A DNA stretch of 64,000 bases from Desulforapulum autotrophicum HRM2 (lineage in GTDB: Bacteria; Desulfobacterota; Desulfobacteria; Desulfobacterales; Desulfobacteraceae): positions 2,170,001 to 2,234,000 of the forward strand of contig NC_012108.1 of NCBI RefSeq assembly GCF_000020365.1. The letters run 5' to 3'. Position numbers and translations under genes: made by a program. Under the pieces are notes generated by a model. That model was not told where the DNA came from, ran no database searches, and saw nothing but the letters and a program-made list of their open reading frames with translations. This document shows positions 42,843 to 52,047 of the stretch, in pieces; positions within the stretch are counted from its first letter, which is position 1; each line of letters begins with the position of its first letter.

Positions 42843-43628
42843 ATGAAAAGGATTCTGACCATAATTGTTGTTTGTCTGTTTGCTGGTTGCCTGCTGTTCC
42901 TTGCTGAAAGCAGGGCAACAGCCAGAGATTATATGGTGGACGTTGTTTCGGAAAATTACCGGGAGCAGGCAGTTGATGATGGTAACAGTCGACGTGTCTT
43001 TCATACCATCCAGGTTAACTCTGATCTGGGATCCAGGCTGCTGATCCTTGAGGGGGATGATTTTCAGTACAGAAGCTGGCTCAGGGCATGGCTGAGCCGT
43101 ACGAATCGGCTTCTGGTGCGGGTGCCTGAAGCAGATGACGATGCCTTCAGGATGTCAAAGGCCCAGGCCATTGACGTGACCCGGATCTATCCCATTGACG
43201 GCAAACAATGGCAATCCCCCGGGATCAATGCCGAACCCGGTCCTGCATTTACAGGCAAACGCCACGTTCTGATTGTGGATGCCAACGAAAAAAGAAGGGA
43301 ACTGATTGATCTTATTGTCAGGGATTTAGGATTTCCTGTGACCATTTGCAGCAATGACACGGATGCGCTTTTAATGTTTCGCATGCAGCCGGATAAGTTT
43401 TGCATGGTCATTACCACCCTTTCTGGCATCAGCGGCACCCAGCTTGTCAGGAATATTCTTCACAGGGTGCCTGCCCTGCCTGTCATTATAGGAACACCCT
43501 ATGGTGATACGACCAAGGAAAAAAATGCAGCAGCGCGTTTTGCAGGGGCTGATTCCGTGGTGGTCAAACCCGTTGTTCTCCGGGAGCTTCCCAAGACAAT
43601 CCTGACCTTGCTAAAGGAACGGGCATGA
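42843..43628 (+). CDS. Exported protein with degenerate receiver domain
   Basis: 261 residues. An N-terminal signal peptide (MKRILTIIVVCLFAGCLLFLAESRATA) is followed by a novel domain of about 110 residues. Residues about 138-258 form a CheY-like receiver (VLIVDANEKRRELIDLIVRDLGFPVTICSNDTDALLMFRMQPDKFCMVITTLSG, then PVIIGTPYG and VVVKPVVLRELP). The phospho-acceptor Asp is replaced (MVITTLSG), while the switch region and Lys (VVKP) remain. A receiver behind a signal peptide is odd, since response regulators act in the cytoplasm. The Cys at 16 could also make it a lipoprotein. Confidence 0.75.
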   Translation: MKRILTIIVVCLFAGCLLFLAESRATARDYMVDVVSENYREQAVDDGNSRRVFHTIQVNSDLGSRLLILEGDDFQYRSWLRAWLSRTNRLLVRVPEADDDAFRMSKAQAIDVTRIYPIDGKQWQSPGINAEPGPAFTGKRHVLIVDANEKRRELIDLIVRDLGFPVTICSNDTDALLMFRMQPDKFCMVITTLSGISGTQLVRNILHRVPALPVIIGTPYGDTTKEKNAAARFAGADSVVVKPVVLRELPKTILTLLKERA

Positions 43629-44068
43629 ATTTCATATTGCATTCACTGTTTAGAAGAATCGTCATGGCCATGGTCGTTGTCTTCATGGCATCCAGTCTCT
43701 GGGCTGCTGAGATTTCGGAGTATGAGCGCACCCGCATGTGTTTTACCAATTTTATCCGTTGCGAGTTGACCCGCACCGGCGCAGTCAGTCCTTTTAACGG
43801 TAAGCCCTTTGAGATCACCATGATCAACCTGTTTGACGCCGTTCACGAGGGGGATCTTTTGATTGTCACGGGCGCTGTTGATTGTTTTGTGGACAACAAA
43901 CACGAACATCTTTATACTGCCGTGGGTATCAGGAAACTCATGGGGCAAGAAAAGGTCGGATTCTTTGTCGTCAAAAAACAGGATTTCACCATCCTTGCCC
44001 CTGAACTCATGCGTTATCCCTACAAGGAGCGCTGTGACTGGACTCAGTACTGGATAGATATTGATTGA
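43625..44068 (+). CDS. Exported hypothetical protein
   Basis: 147 residues; the ATG overlaps the preceding stop by 4 bp. The signal peptide ends at about residue 28 (SSLWA-AEI). The mature part has three or four Cys (RMCFTNFIRCELTRTG, DCFVDNKHEH, ERCDW) that could form disulfides, and a beta-rich centre. It is translationally coupled to the exported receiver-like protein, so the two probably work together in the periplasm. No family recognised. Confidence 0.7.
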   Translation: MNFILHSLFRRIVMAMVVVFMASSLWAAEISEYERTRMCFTNFIRCELTRTGAVSPFNGKPFEITMINLFDAVHEGDLLIVTGAVDCFVDNKHEHLYTAVGIRKLMGQEKVGFFVVKKQDFTILAPELMRYPYKERCDWTQYWIDID

Positions 44069-44342
44069 TTCCGTAAACAGCTACAATTCCTTATGGGGTT
44101 TAGGATGCCAGTACTGAATTGATAGTGATTGACTCCTCTAATGGCTCATTTTTGTCAGAGGGGGGCTTATTTTTGTAAACAAGTAAGAACTAAAATGATA
44201 AATTATGTAAAAAAGGTTATATTCTTTAGTGAATTAAGATATTTTATATATAGAAATTATTTATAATTAAACAGCCCTTTCTTATATCCTTTCAGAAGGT
44301 TGAACACAATAAACATCCTTTTTGTTTTTACAATTAAATCAT

Positions 44343-44358
44343 TGGCATTAAAATTGCT
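44343..44358 (+). promoter_or_regulatory. Sigma-54 (-24/-12) promoter of the EPS operon
   Basis: TGGCATTAAAATTGCT has the required GG/GC with correct spacing and differs from the 33807 promoter at only one or two positions in the spacer. It lies 124 bp before the chain-length gene. The region 44069-44342 is otherwise gene-free and AT-rich and may hold activator sites. Confidence 0.8.
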
Positions 44359-44482
44359 TTATATCCACTCATTGGTTTCAACAACGGTTATCGGAATATG
44401 GATATCTGTTGACAATCCATTGGTAAGAGGGTAAAAAAAACGCGAGTTTTCTTTCTAAACCGTAACGGACGGGATAATACGA

Positions 44483-46129
44483 ATGCAGCAAATTCAACAA
44501 AATCAGCTACCCATAACACCCGCCCAGATCATCGATATCCTGATCAGGAGACGATGGATCATAGTCATTCCCCTTTGCATTACGTTGACTGTTGGATTAT
44601 ACCTTGCCCTGACCAGCCCTAGAACCTATATGGCCGAGACCTCCATCCTGGTCCAGGCCCAGACCGTTCCGGGAAATTATGTGAAATCCATTGTGTCAAG
44701 CGGCATCAGTTCAAGAATCAGTACCATTTCCCAGCAGATTATGAGTATGAGTAATCTTGAAAAGATTATTGATCAGTTCGGGCTTTTTGAGGAAGAAGGG
44801 GCCAAGGACATGTATCTGGAAGATAAGATTGAGGCCATGCGCAAACGCATCAAGGTCACCCTTTCCAGTGCGAGGTCCGGTGCCGATGCCTTTACCATTT
44901 CCTACAAGGGAAGTGATCCTGACAAGGTCATGCGGATTACCAACACCCTGACCAGCTTTTTCATGGATGAGAATCTTAAATTGCGCGAAGCACAGGCCAT
45001 TGGAACCAGCGAATTTCTGGATGCCGAACTTGAAAAAACTCGAAAAAAACTGGTTGACCGGGAAGAGCAGTTATCGTCCTACCGGGCGAAAAATATGGGC
45101 GGACTGCCTGATGAGCTGGATTCCAATCTCAGAACCCTGGATCGGTTGCAACTGCAGCTCACTGACAAGCAGGCCATGCTCAGGGATGCGAAAAATGCCA
45201 TCAACACCCTTAGCGCCCAGATAGCACAAGCCAGTAAAATGGGTTCCCAGGGAATGGATGATCAATTTGATTTTTCCGATTTTGGCGAAGAAGTTGGCAT
45301 GGGTGGGGAGGACGAGGCAACGCTTGCCGAGGCGGAAAAACGCCTTGACGCCATGCTCCTCCGGTACACCCGGCAGCATCCGGATGTGAGACGGCTTGAG
45401 GCCGTGATTGAAAAGCTTCGCGCCAAAATTGAAGCCGCCCAGGCCCAGGAGGCTGCAGAAACGCTTGAACCCCTGGAAACGGAGAACCTTGATGTGGTTG
45501 AGCCTGGAATGAACTTTGCTGTCATGCAGCAGAAGACCCAGCTTGCCCAGATGAACCGGGAGATTCAGGCCCTTAACGCTGAAATCAAATCCATCCAGGA
45601 AAAAATGGTGGTTTACCAGAAACGGGTGGAAGATACCCCCAAGAAGGAACAGGACCTTCTTTCCCTTAAGCGAGACTATGCCAATATTCAGAGTGTTTTC
45701 AACTCTCTGCTGGACAGAAAGCTTGAGGCAGAGCTTTCCGTTAATATGGAAAAAAAGCAAAAGGGCGAGCAGTTCAGAATCCTTGACCATGCCCGAATTC
45801 CTGAAAAACCCATATCCCCGGATGTCAGGAAGATGCTTGTTTTTTCCCTGGCCGCTGGCCTGGGCGTTGCCGGTGGCATAATTTTTTTGCTTGAGGTGTT
45901 GGATTTTTCCATACGCAGGGATGAGGATATTGAGAAGCTTGGGCTTTTGGTCCTTGCATCTATTCCTCCCCTGAAAAACCCGGGGGATCGGTTAAAAAAA
46001 CGACTGGAAATGATTTTTCTTTCATTAGCGGCAACCTATGCACTTGTTATGCTCGCCGCATTTATCGTTCTCAATGACAAGGGCCTGGACCGGGTTGTTA
46101 ATTTTATTAAATCATTTATAAATGGCTGA
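44483..46129 (+). CDS. XrtA-type polysaccharide chain-length determinant (Wzz-like)
   Basis: 548 residues. Transmembrane helix 1 at about 30-50 (IVIPLCITLTVGLYLAL) follows a Wzz N-terminus (ITPAQIIDILIRRRW). A long periplasmic coiled coil (about 160-430) includes EATLAEAEKRLDAMLLRYTRQHPDVRRLEAVIEKL. The proline-rich ARIPEKPISPDVRK (about 435) precedes transmembrane helix 2 and a third hydrophobic helix near the C-terminus. It controls polymer length and works with the tyrosine autokinase encoded next. Confidence 0.9.
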   Translation: MQQIQQNQLPITPAQIIDILIRRRWIIVIPLCITLTVGLYLALTSPRTYMAETSILVQAQTVPGNYVKSIVSSGISSRISTISQQIMSMSNLEKIIDQFGLFEEEGAKDMYLEDKIEAMRKRIKVTLSSARSGADAFTISYKGSDPDKVMRITNTLTSFFMDENLKLREAQAIGTSEFLDAELEKTRKKLVDREEQLSSYRAKNMGGLPDELDSNLRTLDRLQLQLTDKQAMLRDAKNAINTLSAQIAQASKMGSQGMDDQFDFSDFGEEVGMGGEDEATLAEAEKRLDAMLLRYTRQHPDVRRLEAVIEKLRAKIEAAQAQEAAETLEPLETENLDVVEPGMNFAVMQQKTQLAQMNREIQALNAEIKSIQEKMVVYQKRVEDTPKKEQDLLSLKRDYANIQSVFNSLLDRKLEAELSVNMEKKQKGEQFRILDHARIPEKPISPDVRKMLVFSLAAGLGVAGGIIFLLEVLDFSIRRDEDIEKLGLLVLASIPPLKNPGDRLKKRLEMIFLSLAATYALVMLAAFIVLNDKGLDRVVNFIKSFING

Positions 46130-46164
46130 TCCAGTTATAAACAACTAATTCAGGGGTTTGCATT

Positions 46165-47022
46165 TTGGGAAAGATATTTAAGGCACTGGAAAAATCCAAA
46201 GAGATCGATATGGGCGATTCTGCTGTTGTTGAAAACGACAGCAGGGAAGATGACCTGCAGGATGATACTGCTGGTGAGGAAAACAGCCGGGGAGATGAGT
46301 CGCCGGAAACAGGGGCACATGTGCAAGAAGACCCACAGACCATTGAATTGCCCCAAAGTCTGGACAAAAGCCTCGTTACCCACCTCAAACCCCATTCGTC
46401 TGAGGCCGAACAGTTCCGGATATTAAAAACAACCATTCTTTTTCCTAAAACGGGAATACCTCCCCGGACCATCATGGTTACCAGCACTGCCCCGGGGGAG
46501 GGAAAATCTTTTGTGGCAAGCAATATTGCCATCAGTATCGCAAAAAGCATTGATGAGCATGTGCTGCTCATTGACTGTGATTTAAGGCTGCCATCCCTGC
46601 ACACAAGATTCGGGTTTTCAGATATTCCCGGATTAAGCGAATACCTTAGGGCGGGAAAATCCCTTGGCTCAATTTTAAGGAAAACAGCCATTGATAAGCT
46701 TTCCCTGCTTCCGGCAGGAAAACCGCCTGCCAACCCGTCCGAGCTCATCTCGTCTGAACAGATGAGACGCCTTCTCCAGGAAGTCAAAGGCAGGTATGAG
46801 GATCGATATATTATCATTGATTCACCGCCTCCCTATCTCACTGCTGAAGCCAATGCCCTGGCACGACAGGTGGACGGGATTATCATTGTGGTTAAAGCAG
46901 GAAAGACCAAACGGTCCGATGTTCAGGATCTCATTGATACCTATGGAAAAGAAAAAATTCTCGGAGTTGTGAAAAATTTTGCGGACGCCAGGCACGGGTT
47001 CAAAAAATACGAGTATAAATAA
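46165..47022 (+). CDS. XrtA-associated tyrosine autokinase (BY-kinase)
   Basis: 285 residues from a TTG at 46165 (AGGGG upstream), reading MGKIFKALEKSKE, the usual N-terminus of this family. Walker A STAPGEGKSFVASN (about residues 110-123), Walker A' HVLLIDCDLRLPSLH (about 132) and Walker B YIIIDSPPPYLTAEA (about 214). The C-terminal tail has only two or three Tyr (KKYEYK). It is cytoplasmic and pairs with the preceding chain-length protein to regulate export. Confidence 0.9.
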   Translation: MGKIFKALEKSKEIDMGDSAVVENDSREDDLQDDTAGEENSRGDESPETGAHVQEDPQTIELPQSLDKSLVTHLKPHSSEAEQFRILKTTILFPKTGIPPRTIMVTSTAPGEGKSFVASNIAISIAKSIDEHVLLIDCDLRLPSLHTRFGFSDIPGLSEYLRAGKSLGSILRKTAIDKLSLLPAGKPPANPSELISSEQMRRLLQEVKGRYEDRYIIIDSPPPYLTAEANALARQVDGIIIVVKAGKTKRSDVQDLIDTYGKEKILGVVKNFADARHGFKKYEYK

Positions 47023-47058
47023 CGATTTTTTTAGGTGGAGCAAAGAAGTGACCAAACA

Positions 47059-48453
47059 ATGCTGAGGCTTTTCAAACAATACTACCCTCTCAGGAACATC
47101 CTTTTTTTCATGGTCGAAGGGCTTGTGATTTTTGGCTCTGTTTTAATTGCCACCGTTCTTTTGACCCGTTCCAACTCCTATCTGTTTGACCTGATGCTGG
47201 TTGTGAGGGTCGCCCTTGTCACCCTGGTCTGTCAGATATCCTTGTACTACAATGATCTCTATGATTTCCAGGTGGCATCTTCAGTCTCTGAAATTTCCAT
47301 CCGGCTTCTCCAGTCCCTGGGGATAACCGCCATTGTTCTTGCCGTTATCTACTATTTTTTTCCCCTTGTGATCATTGGCCAGGGAGCCTTTATCCTGAGC
47401 ATCCTGTTTCTTCTGGTGCTGATCATTGGGTGGCGGATCTTTTATATTTATGTGCTGAACCAGGGGTTCTACAATGAAAAAGTACTGATCCTGGGTGCAA
47501 GTGATCTTGCAGTGGATATCTTTAACGAGGTCCAGGATAAGATCGACTGCGGATATACCGTTGCAGCCATTGTCCCGTTTGATGGGGAAGACTGTCTGTC
47601 GGGCAAGGTTCCTGACTCATTAATCGTCAAAAGTGACAGGGACCATCTGTGCCGGACGATTTTTGACCTGGGTATTAATAAGGTGATTGCTGCGTTAAAG
47701 GACAGCCGGGGCACCTTTCCGGCCAGGGAGCTTCTTACCTGCAAAACAGCTGGGATCGAGGTGCTCGAAGGCAATTCCTTTTATGAACTTCTCACGGGAA
47801 AACTCCTTGTTACCAAAATAAATCCCTCGTGGCTGATTTTTTCAGACGGGTTTAAACGTTCGACATTTCGAATGGCCTTAAAGCGTATGGGTGATATTAT
47901 TTTTTCCGTCGTCCTGCTGGTGTTGCTTTTTTTTCCCCTTCTGGTTGTGGCGCTTTTAATTAAAATTGACTCAAGGGGTCCCATACTCTTCTGCCAGGAC
48001 CGGGTGGGCCAGGGGCGCAAACAGTATATGATGTACAAATTTCGTTCCATGGTTGAGGATGCAGAAAAGAAGAGCGGACCCGTATGGGCACTGGACAATG
48101 ATTCCAGAATTACCCGCGTGGGCAGGGTCATCCGAAAGTTTCGCATTGATGAAATCCCCCAGGTGTGGAATGTATTCAAGGGAAACATGAGTTTTGTCGG
48201 TCCAAGGCCGGAACGAAAGCACTTTACGGATGAGCTTGAAGAAAAAATTCCCTATTATGGGGAGCGCTTTGTGGTGAAACCCGGTATAACCGGGTGGGCT
48301 CAGGTTTCCTACGCCTATGGCGCCTCCGTGGATGATGCCATTGAAAAGTTGAATTACGATCTTTTTTATATTAAAAACATGTCCATTATGTTTGATGTGA
48401 TGATCGTGCTCCGTACCATAAAAACAGTGGTGTTCGGGCGCGGATCAAGGTAG
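47059..48453 (+). CDS. XrtA-type initiating sugar transferase (polyprenyl-P hexose-1-P)
   Basis: 464 residues from the ATG at 47059 (MLRLFKQYYPLRN); an in-frame GTG at 47035 would add eight residues but overlaps the likely ribosome site. The N-terminal half has four to five transmembrane helices and a CoA-binding-like domain (KVLILGASDLAVDIF). The C-terminal bacterial sugar transferase domain shows KRMGDIIFSVVLLVLLFFP, MYKFRSM, FRIDEIPQVWNVFKGNMSFVGPRPE and KPGITGWAQVSYAYGAS. It loads the first sugar phosphate onto undecaprenyl phosphate. Confidence 0.93.
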   Translation: MLRLFKQYYPLRNILFFMVEGLVIFGSVLIATVLLTRSNSYLFDLMLVVRVALVTLVCQISLYYNDLYDFQVASSVSEISIRLLQSLGITAIVLAVIYYFFPLVIIGQGAFILSILFLLVLIIGWRIFYIYVLNQGFYNEKVLILGASDLAVDIFNEVQDKIDCGYTVAAIVPFDGEDCLSGKVPDSLIVKSDRDHLCRTIFDLGINKVIAALKDSRGTFPARELLTCKTAGIEVLEGNSFYELLTGKLLVTKINPSWLIFSDGFKRSTFRMALKRMGDIIFSVVLLVLLFFPLLVVALLIKIDSRGPILFCQDRVGQGRKQYMMYKFRSMVEDAEKKSGPVWALDNDSRITRVGRVIRKFRIDEIPQVWNVFKGNMSFVGPRPERKHFTDELEEKIPYYGERFVVKPGITGWAQVSYAYGASVDDAIEKLNYDLFYIKNMSIMFDVMIVLRTIKTVVFGRGSR

Positions 48454-48516
48454 TATCAGTTTTGGTCGTTAAAATCTGGTTGTAAAAATATAACTTGTAA
48501 TCAAGGAAGCGGAGCT

Positions 48517-49101
48517 ATGTCTTTTAATCGGGGTCTGTTTGTGGTAAGTCTCATTTCAATGGTGATCGGATGTTTCTTTCAGCCTGGGATTTCCCGGGGT
48601 GAAGCCCAGGAAACCATGGAAGATTACAAAATAGGGGCCGGGGATGTGTTTAAAATTGATGTGTGGAAGGAGCCGGAACTCTCCCTTGAGGCATCGGTGG
48701 TCAGAATTGACGGCAAAATAACCTTTCCCCTTCTGGATGACCTCCAGGCGTCTGGACTCACCACCATGGATCTTAAGGCCGTCATTGAAAAACGACTTTC
48801 CGATTTTGTGGAGGCCCCCCAGGTGACTGTAACCCTTATCAGTCCGGGCAGTCAGCGGTATTACATCCTTGGGGAAGTCAACGAGACGGGCGAATACCCC
48901 ATTGGAAAAAAACTCACCATTTTGCAGGCATTTGCCATTGCAAAGGGGTTTACCGAGTGGGCCTCAAAGAAAGAGATCATTCTGTTTCGCCGGGAGAATG
49001 GTCAAGAGCGGATTATCCGGGTCAATTACAAGGATATCACCAAGGGTGATTTCAGCAATAATGTGTTTATCCAGGCAGACGATACCATCATCGTACCTTG
49101 A
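48517..49101 (+). CDS. Polysaccharide export protein (Wza/EpsE-like, SLBB)
   Basis: 194 residues with a signal sequence. A Poly_export domain (YKIGAGDVFKIDVWKEPELS, then GKITFPLLDDLQASGLT) is followed by a single SLBB (QRYYILGEVNETGEYPIGKKLTILQAFAIAKGFTEWASKKEIILFRR). It is shorter than Wza and lacks the C-terminal helix that makes the outer-membrane pore, as is usual for XrtA loci where a separate barrel follows. It probably forms the periplasmic export channel. Confidence 0.92.
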   Translation: MSFNRGLFVVSLISMVIGCFFQPGISRGEAQETMEDYKIGAGDVFKIDVWKEPELSLEASVVRIDGKITFPLLDDLQASGLTTMDLKAVIEKRLSDFVEAPQVTVTLISPGSQRYYILGEVNETGEYPIGKKLTILQAFAIAKGFTEWASKKEIILFRRENGQERIIRVNYKDITKGDFSNNVFIQADDTIIVP

Positions 49102-49128
49102 CCCATAACGTGAAAGGGGACCTGAATA

Positions 49129-50562
49129 ATGGTGAGCATTCCTAAAGAATCAAAACCGATACCGACGCCTGCTCTGGTCGGTATTCTGACCTGTGTCATG
49201 GTTGTATCCTGGGCTGTCCAGACCTTTGCAATGAAGATGGAATTCTCCCCCAGCCTTTATATCTCAGAGGATTACACGGACAATCATTTCCAGACGGACA
49301 CTGACAAACGAGAAGAATTCTATACCACCTATGGGGTAGGGCTTTCCCTTGGATTTCTCGAACGTACGGGCCAGGCTGTTCTGAGTTACAGCCCTGAATT
49401 CAAGGATTACAAGAATAACTATGAATCCGATGGGTGGGAGCACAACGCCTCGTTTGCCGGCAATCTCAACCCGAGCAAGCAGGTGGCCGTTGATTTCAGC
49501 TTTAACTACGACGGCCATGGGGATGACAACCAGGGGGATACCTGGCAGCATGGTGCATATGTGGGCACGGCCATCCAGGTGACAAGGCATACGGATCTCA
49601 CCCTGTCCGGGGATTACACCAAATCCTATGATCGTCAGGTGAGAACCGGTGAGTGGAAGGAAAGTGAAGACACTTCCATCACAACCAAAGTCACCCATCA
49701 GTTTGGGGAAATGAACTCCCTGGACCTTGGATATACCTATTCCTTTGACAACTATGCAGACCTGGATTCAGATGAATATGAGAGTCATGAACCCTCAGCT
49801 TTTATATCCTTCTGGTTTACGCCCCAGTGGGGATTTGATTCCAACATTTCCTTTGAAAGTAGAACCTATGAAATAGATGAAGATGAGAAAATATATACGG
49901 GTGATATCAGACTGATTAAAAAAATTACCCGGCATTTTGACACCTATGTAAAGTACAAGCATACCCGGACGAACAGGGATTCTGGGGATGAAAGCGTATA
50001 CAACCCTTCTGTAGGGTTTGACTGGAGCATCACGGAGGATTCCGGCCTCAGCCTTGGGCTTGGGTACCTGATCCAGGAATGGGATACAGAGACGGACTCT
50101 GGCCTTTTTGTTGACCTTGACGCCTTTAAAACTTTTGATTTCAGCAGAAGGGGTACCCTGACCCTGTCGGCCTCAAGCGGGTATGATGCCTCAAGCGATG
50201 ATGCGGCAAGCCTTGGATTTAATGTCTATTACCAGGCAGGATTCCTATACAGTTACGAAGTTACAAAAAGACTCTCGGCCGATCTTGATGGCTCCTATAT
50301 CCGGGACGAATATACTGAACCCGATGTCAACCGGGTTGACAATACCACAAATCTTGGACTCTCCCTGTCGTGGATGCCCCTGCGGTGGATGAACATCAGA
50401 TTCTCCTATAATTTTGAGGATTATACGTCAGACTCAGATACCATAGCGGAATACACTGAAAACAAGGCAACAATGATGGTCACCCTTTATCCTTTAAGAA
50501 CCTTGCCAGCCAAGGAATTGATTTCAAGGAGTGATTTTGACAAGCGGATTTTTAAGAATTAG
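49129..50562 (+). CDS. Outer-membrane beta-barrel of the XrtA/EPS locus
   Basis: 477 residues. A signal peptide (about 1-36) is followed by a continuous series of amphipathic strands with alternating aromatic residues (LSLGFLERTGQAVLSYSPEFKDYKNNYES, TLSGDYTKSYDRQVRTGEWKES, FDTYVKYKHTRTNRDSG, ...). This fits the BBP2-like outer-membrane protein found next to EpsE in PEP-CTERM loci. The C-terminus does not end in Phe but in KRIFKN. It is probably the outer-membrane exit for the polymer. Confidence 0.85.
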   Translation: MVSIPKESKPIPTPALVGILTCVMVVSWAVQTFAMKMEFSPSLYISEDYTDNHFQTDTDKREEFYTTYGVGLSLGFLERTGQAVLSYSPEFKDYKNNYESDGWEHNASFAGNLNPSKQVAVDFSFNYDGHGDDNQGDTWQHGAYVGTAIQVTRHTDLTLSGDYTKSYDRQVRTGEWKESEDTSITTKVTHQFGEMNSLDLGYTYSFDNYADLDSDEYESHEPSAFISFWFTPQWGFDSNISFESRTYEIDEDEKIYTGDIRLIKKITRHFDTYVKYKHTRTNRDSGDESVYNPSVGFDWSITEDSGLSLGLGYLIQEWDTETDSGLFVDLDAFKTFDFSRRGTLTLSASSGYDASSDDAASLGFNVYYQAGFLYSYEVTKRLSADLDGSYIRDEYTEPDVNRVDNTTNLGLSLSWMPLRWMNIRFSYNFEDYTSDSDTIAEYTENKATMMVTLYPLRTLPAKELISRSDFDKRIFKN

Positions 50563-50570
50563 GCAAACCG

Positions 50571-50672
50571 ATGACCTATAAAAACACATTAATCCTTGCC
50601 GGCATCATGGTTCTGACCATGGTCGTGGCAGGGCTTTCCAGCCATTCTGAAATCATCAAGCCCAACGAATAA
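50571..50672 (+). pseudogene. epsI: N-terminal fragment of epsI
   Basis: MTYKNTLILAGIMVLTMVVA then GLSSHSEIIKPN is the membrane anchor and first residues of an EpsI protein. After PN the frame enters the IS91-like element and stops at 50670-50672. Joining base 50666 to 53106 restores ..EIIKPN-KPFDTFPMTIG.., the expected EpsI sequence. Confidence 0.85.
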
Positions 50673-50982
50673 GGTTAGATTGTGTGAGCGCAGCGAACCA
50701 CAATCTGAACCGTTTGTTGGACAAGCCCGGTCACACCTTATATAGAAAATAGCTTTTTCGGAGCAAGGCCGCCTGATCAGACGGATGTGGGGCAGGACCG
50801 GTTCTTTTTTCGAAAAATTGATCTTTGAAATAAATTCATCAAATTATCGAGGCCGTTCGAACCCAAAAAGGCTGTTTTCTGCGCGCAAGTATGCGTTGCC
50901 GGGAGAACCAGTTTCCTTTCACGCTTAGTGATGTGCGGAATTTGGATTAGTCAACACCTCCTTTTCAGCTCGTTCATGCTGG

Positions 50983-52047
50983 TCAGGCAACCAGCGGCAG
51001 AAGAATTTGTGTTTGGATGATTTTCATCTTTGCTCCACAAATGGGACAGGTGATGGCGGGTCGTTTTTTCTGTCTGCTTGCAAGCATACGGAATGGAATG
51101 ACTCGCAATATTAGCTGAAGGAGTTTAATGAGTTTCTTGCTGCAGGGATGAAGGAATCCATAACACCGGATTCTACGAAAACCCTTGGGCAGGATATGGA
51201 GCATGAGCAGATAAAGAAATTTTTCTCCGGTCACGGTCCGGGTTTTGTATTTTTTAGACTTTGCGTGCAGGTAACGGAAGGTCACCATGCCGTCTTCGCA
51301 TCGCAAGATGTCCTTTTCCTGAATGACTCCCCGGTAAAGATATTTTCCAAGATAGATGATGGCCTTGTCGCCGTTGCCGACGTTTTTGCAATGAACAATC
51401 CACTTTTCGGGGCAATCCCCGGGCAGTTTCAGGCCCTGATCGACCAAGGCTTCCAGCATTTTTGCCCGGAAGACCTTTGCCAGGGCCCTTTCGTTGAAGA
51501 GGTATCCGGCCTTTTTCTTCCATAAACGGGTTAGCATGTTGATGCTTGCCGCGGGCATGACGACATGAATATGGGGATGATACTCGAGCTCTCGTGAATG
51601 CGTGTGGAGTATGGCGGTGAACCCGGCTGCTCCACCAAGTTTTTTGTCGTTCCGGGTGAAGGTTTTCAGGGTCTCCTGGACACAATCAAACATCAGGGAA
51701 TAGACGATTTTCTGGTGCCTCCATGTCAAGGCCCGAAGTTGCCTGGGGAGGGTGAAGGTGGCCAGGTAGTATTCGGCCGGGAGTCGCTTGTCCAGTTGAT
51801 TTTCGATCCACTGCTGGTTTTCATGGTTCTGGCAATGGGGGCAGTTTCTGTGACCACAGGAGTGGGGAATATATCTTTTTTCGCCGCAGTCATGATCTGT
51901 GCATTGTGCCAGCATGTGCGGGCCATGCTCCTGCCTGCACTGCTCCATAGCCCAGAGGGCCTTTTGGTGACTGGGTAGGATTGAATCTTTGTATTGCTCC
52001 AGAAAGCCATGCTTGAATTTGTTGATTATTGTGGAGATTAGAATCAT
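50983..52047 (-). CDS. IS91-family HUH transposase
   Basis: 354 residues. An N-terminal zinc-binding domain ([18 protein letters not shown]; about residues 49-73), an HUH motif [11 protein letters not shown] (about 157-167) and a Tyr motif [10 protein letters not shown] (about 230-239) mark a rolling-circle transposase. A further Cys pair sits at the C-terminus (CPICGAKM). Its ATG overlaps the stop of the recombinase gene (ATGA). It appears intact. Confidence 0.93.
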   Translation of the reverse strand: MILISTIINKFKHGFLEQYKDSILPSHQKALWAMEQCRQEHGPHMLAQCTDHDCGEKRYIPHSCGHRNCPHCQNHENQQWIENQLDKRLPAEYYLATFTLPRQLRALTWRHQKIVYSLMFDCVQETLKTFTRNDKKLGGAAGFTAILHTHSRELEYHPHIHVVMPAASINMLTRLWKKKAGYLFNERALAKVFRAKMLEALVDQGLKLPGDCPEKWIVHCKNVGNGDKAIIYLGKYLYRGVIQEKDILRCEDGMVTFRYLHAKSKKYKTRTVTGEKFLYLLMLHILPKGFRRIRCYGFLHPCSKKLIKLLQLILRVIPFRMLASRQKKRPAITCPICGAKMKIIQTQILLPLVA

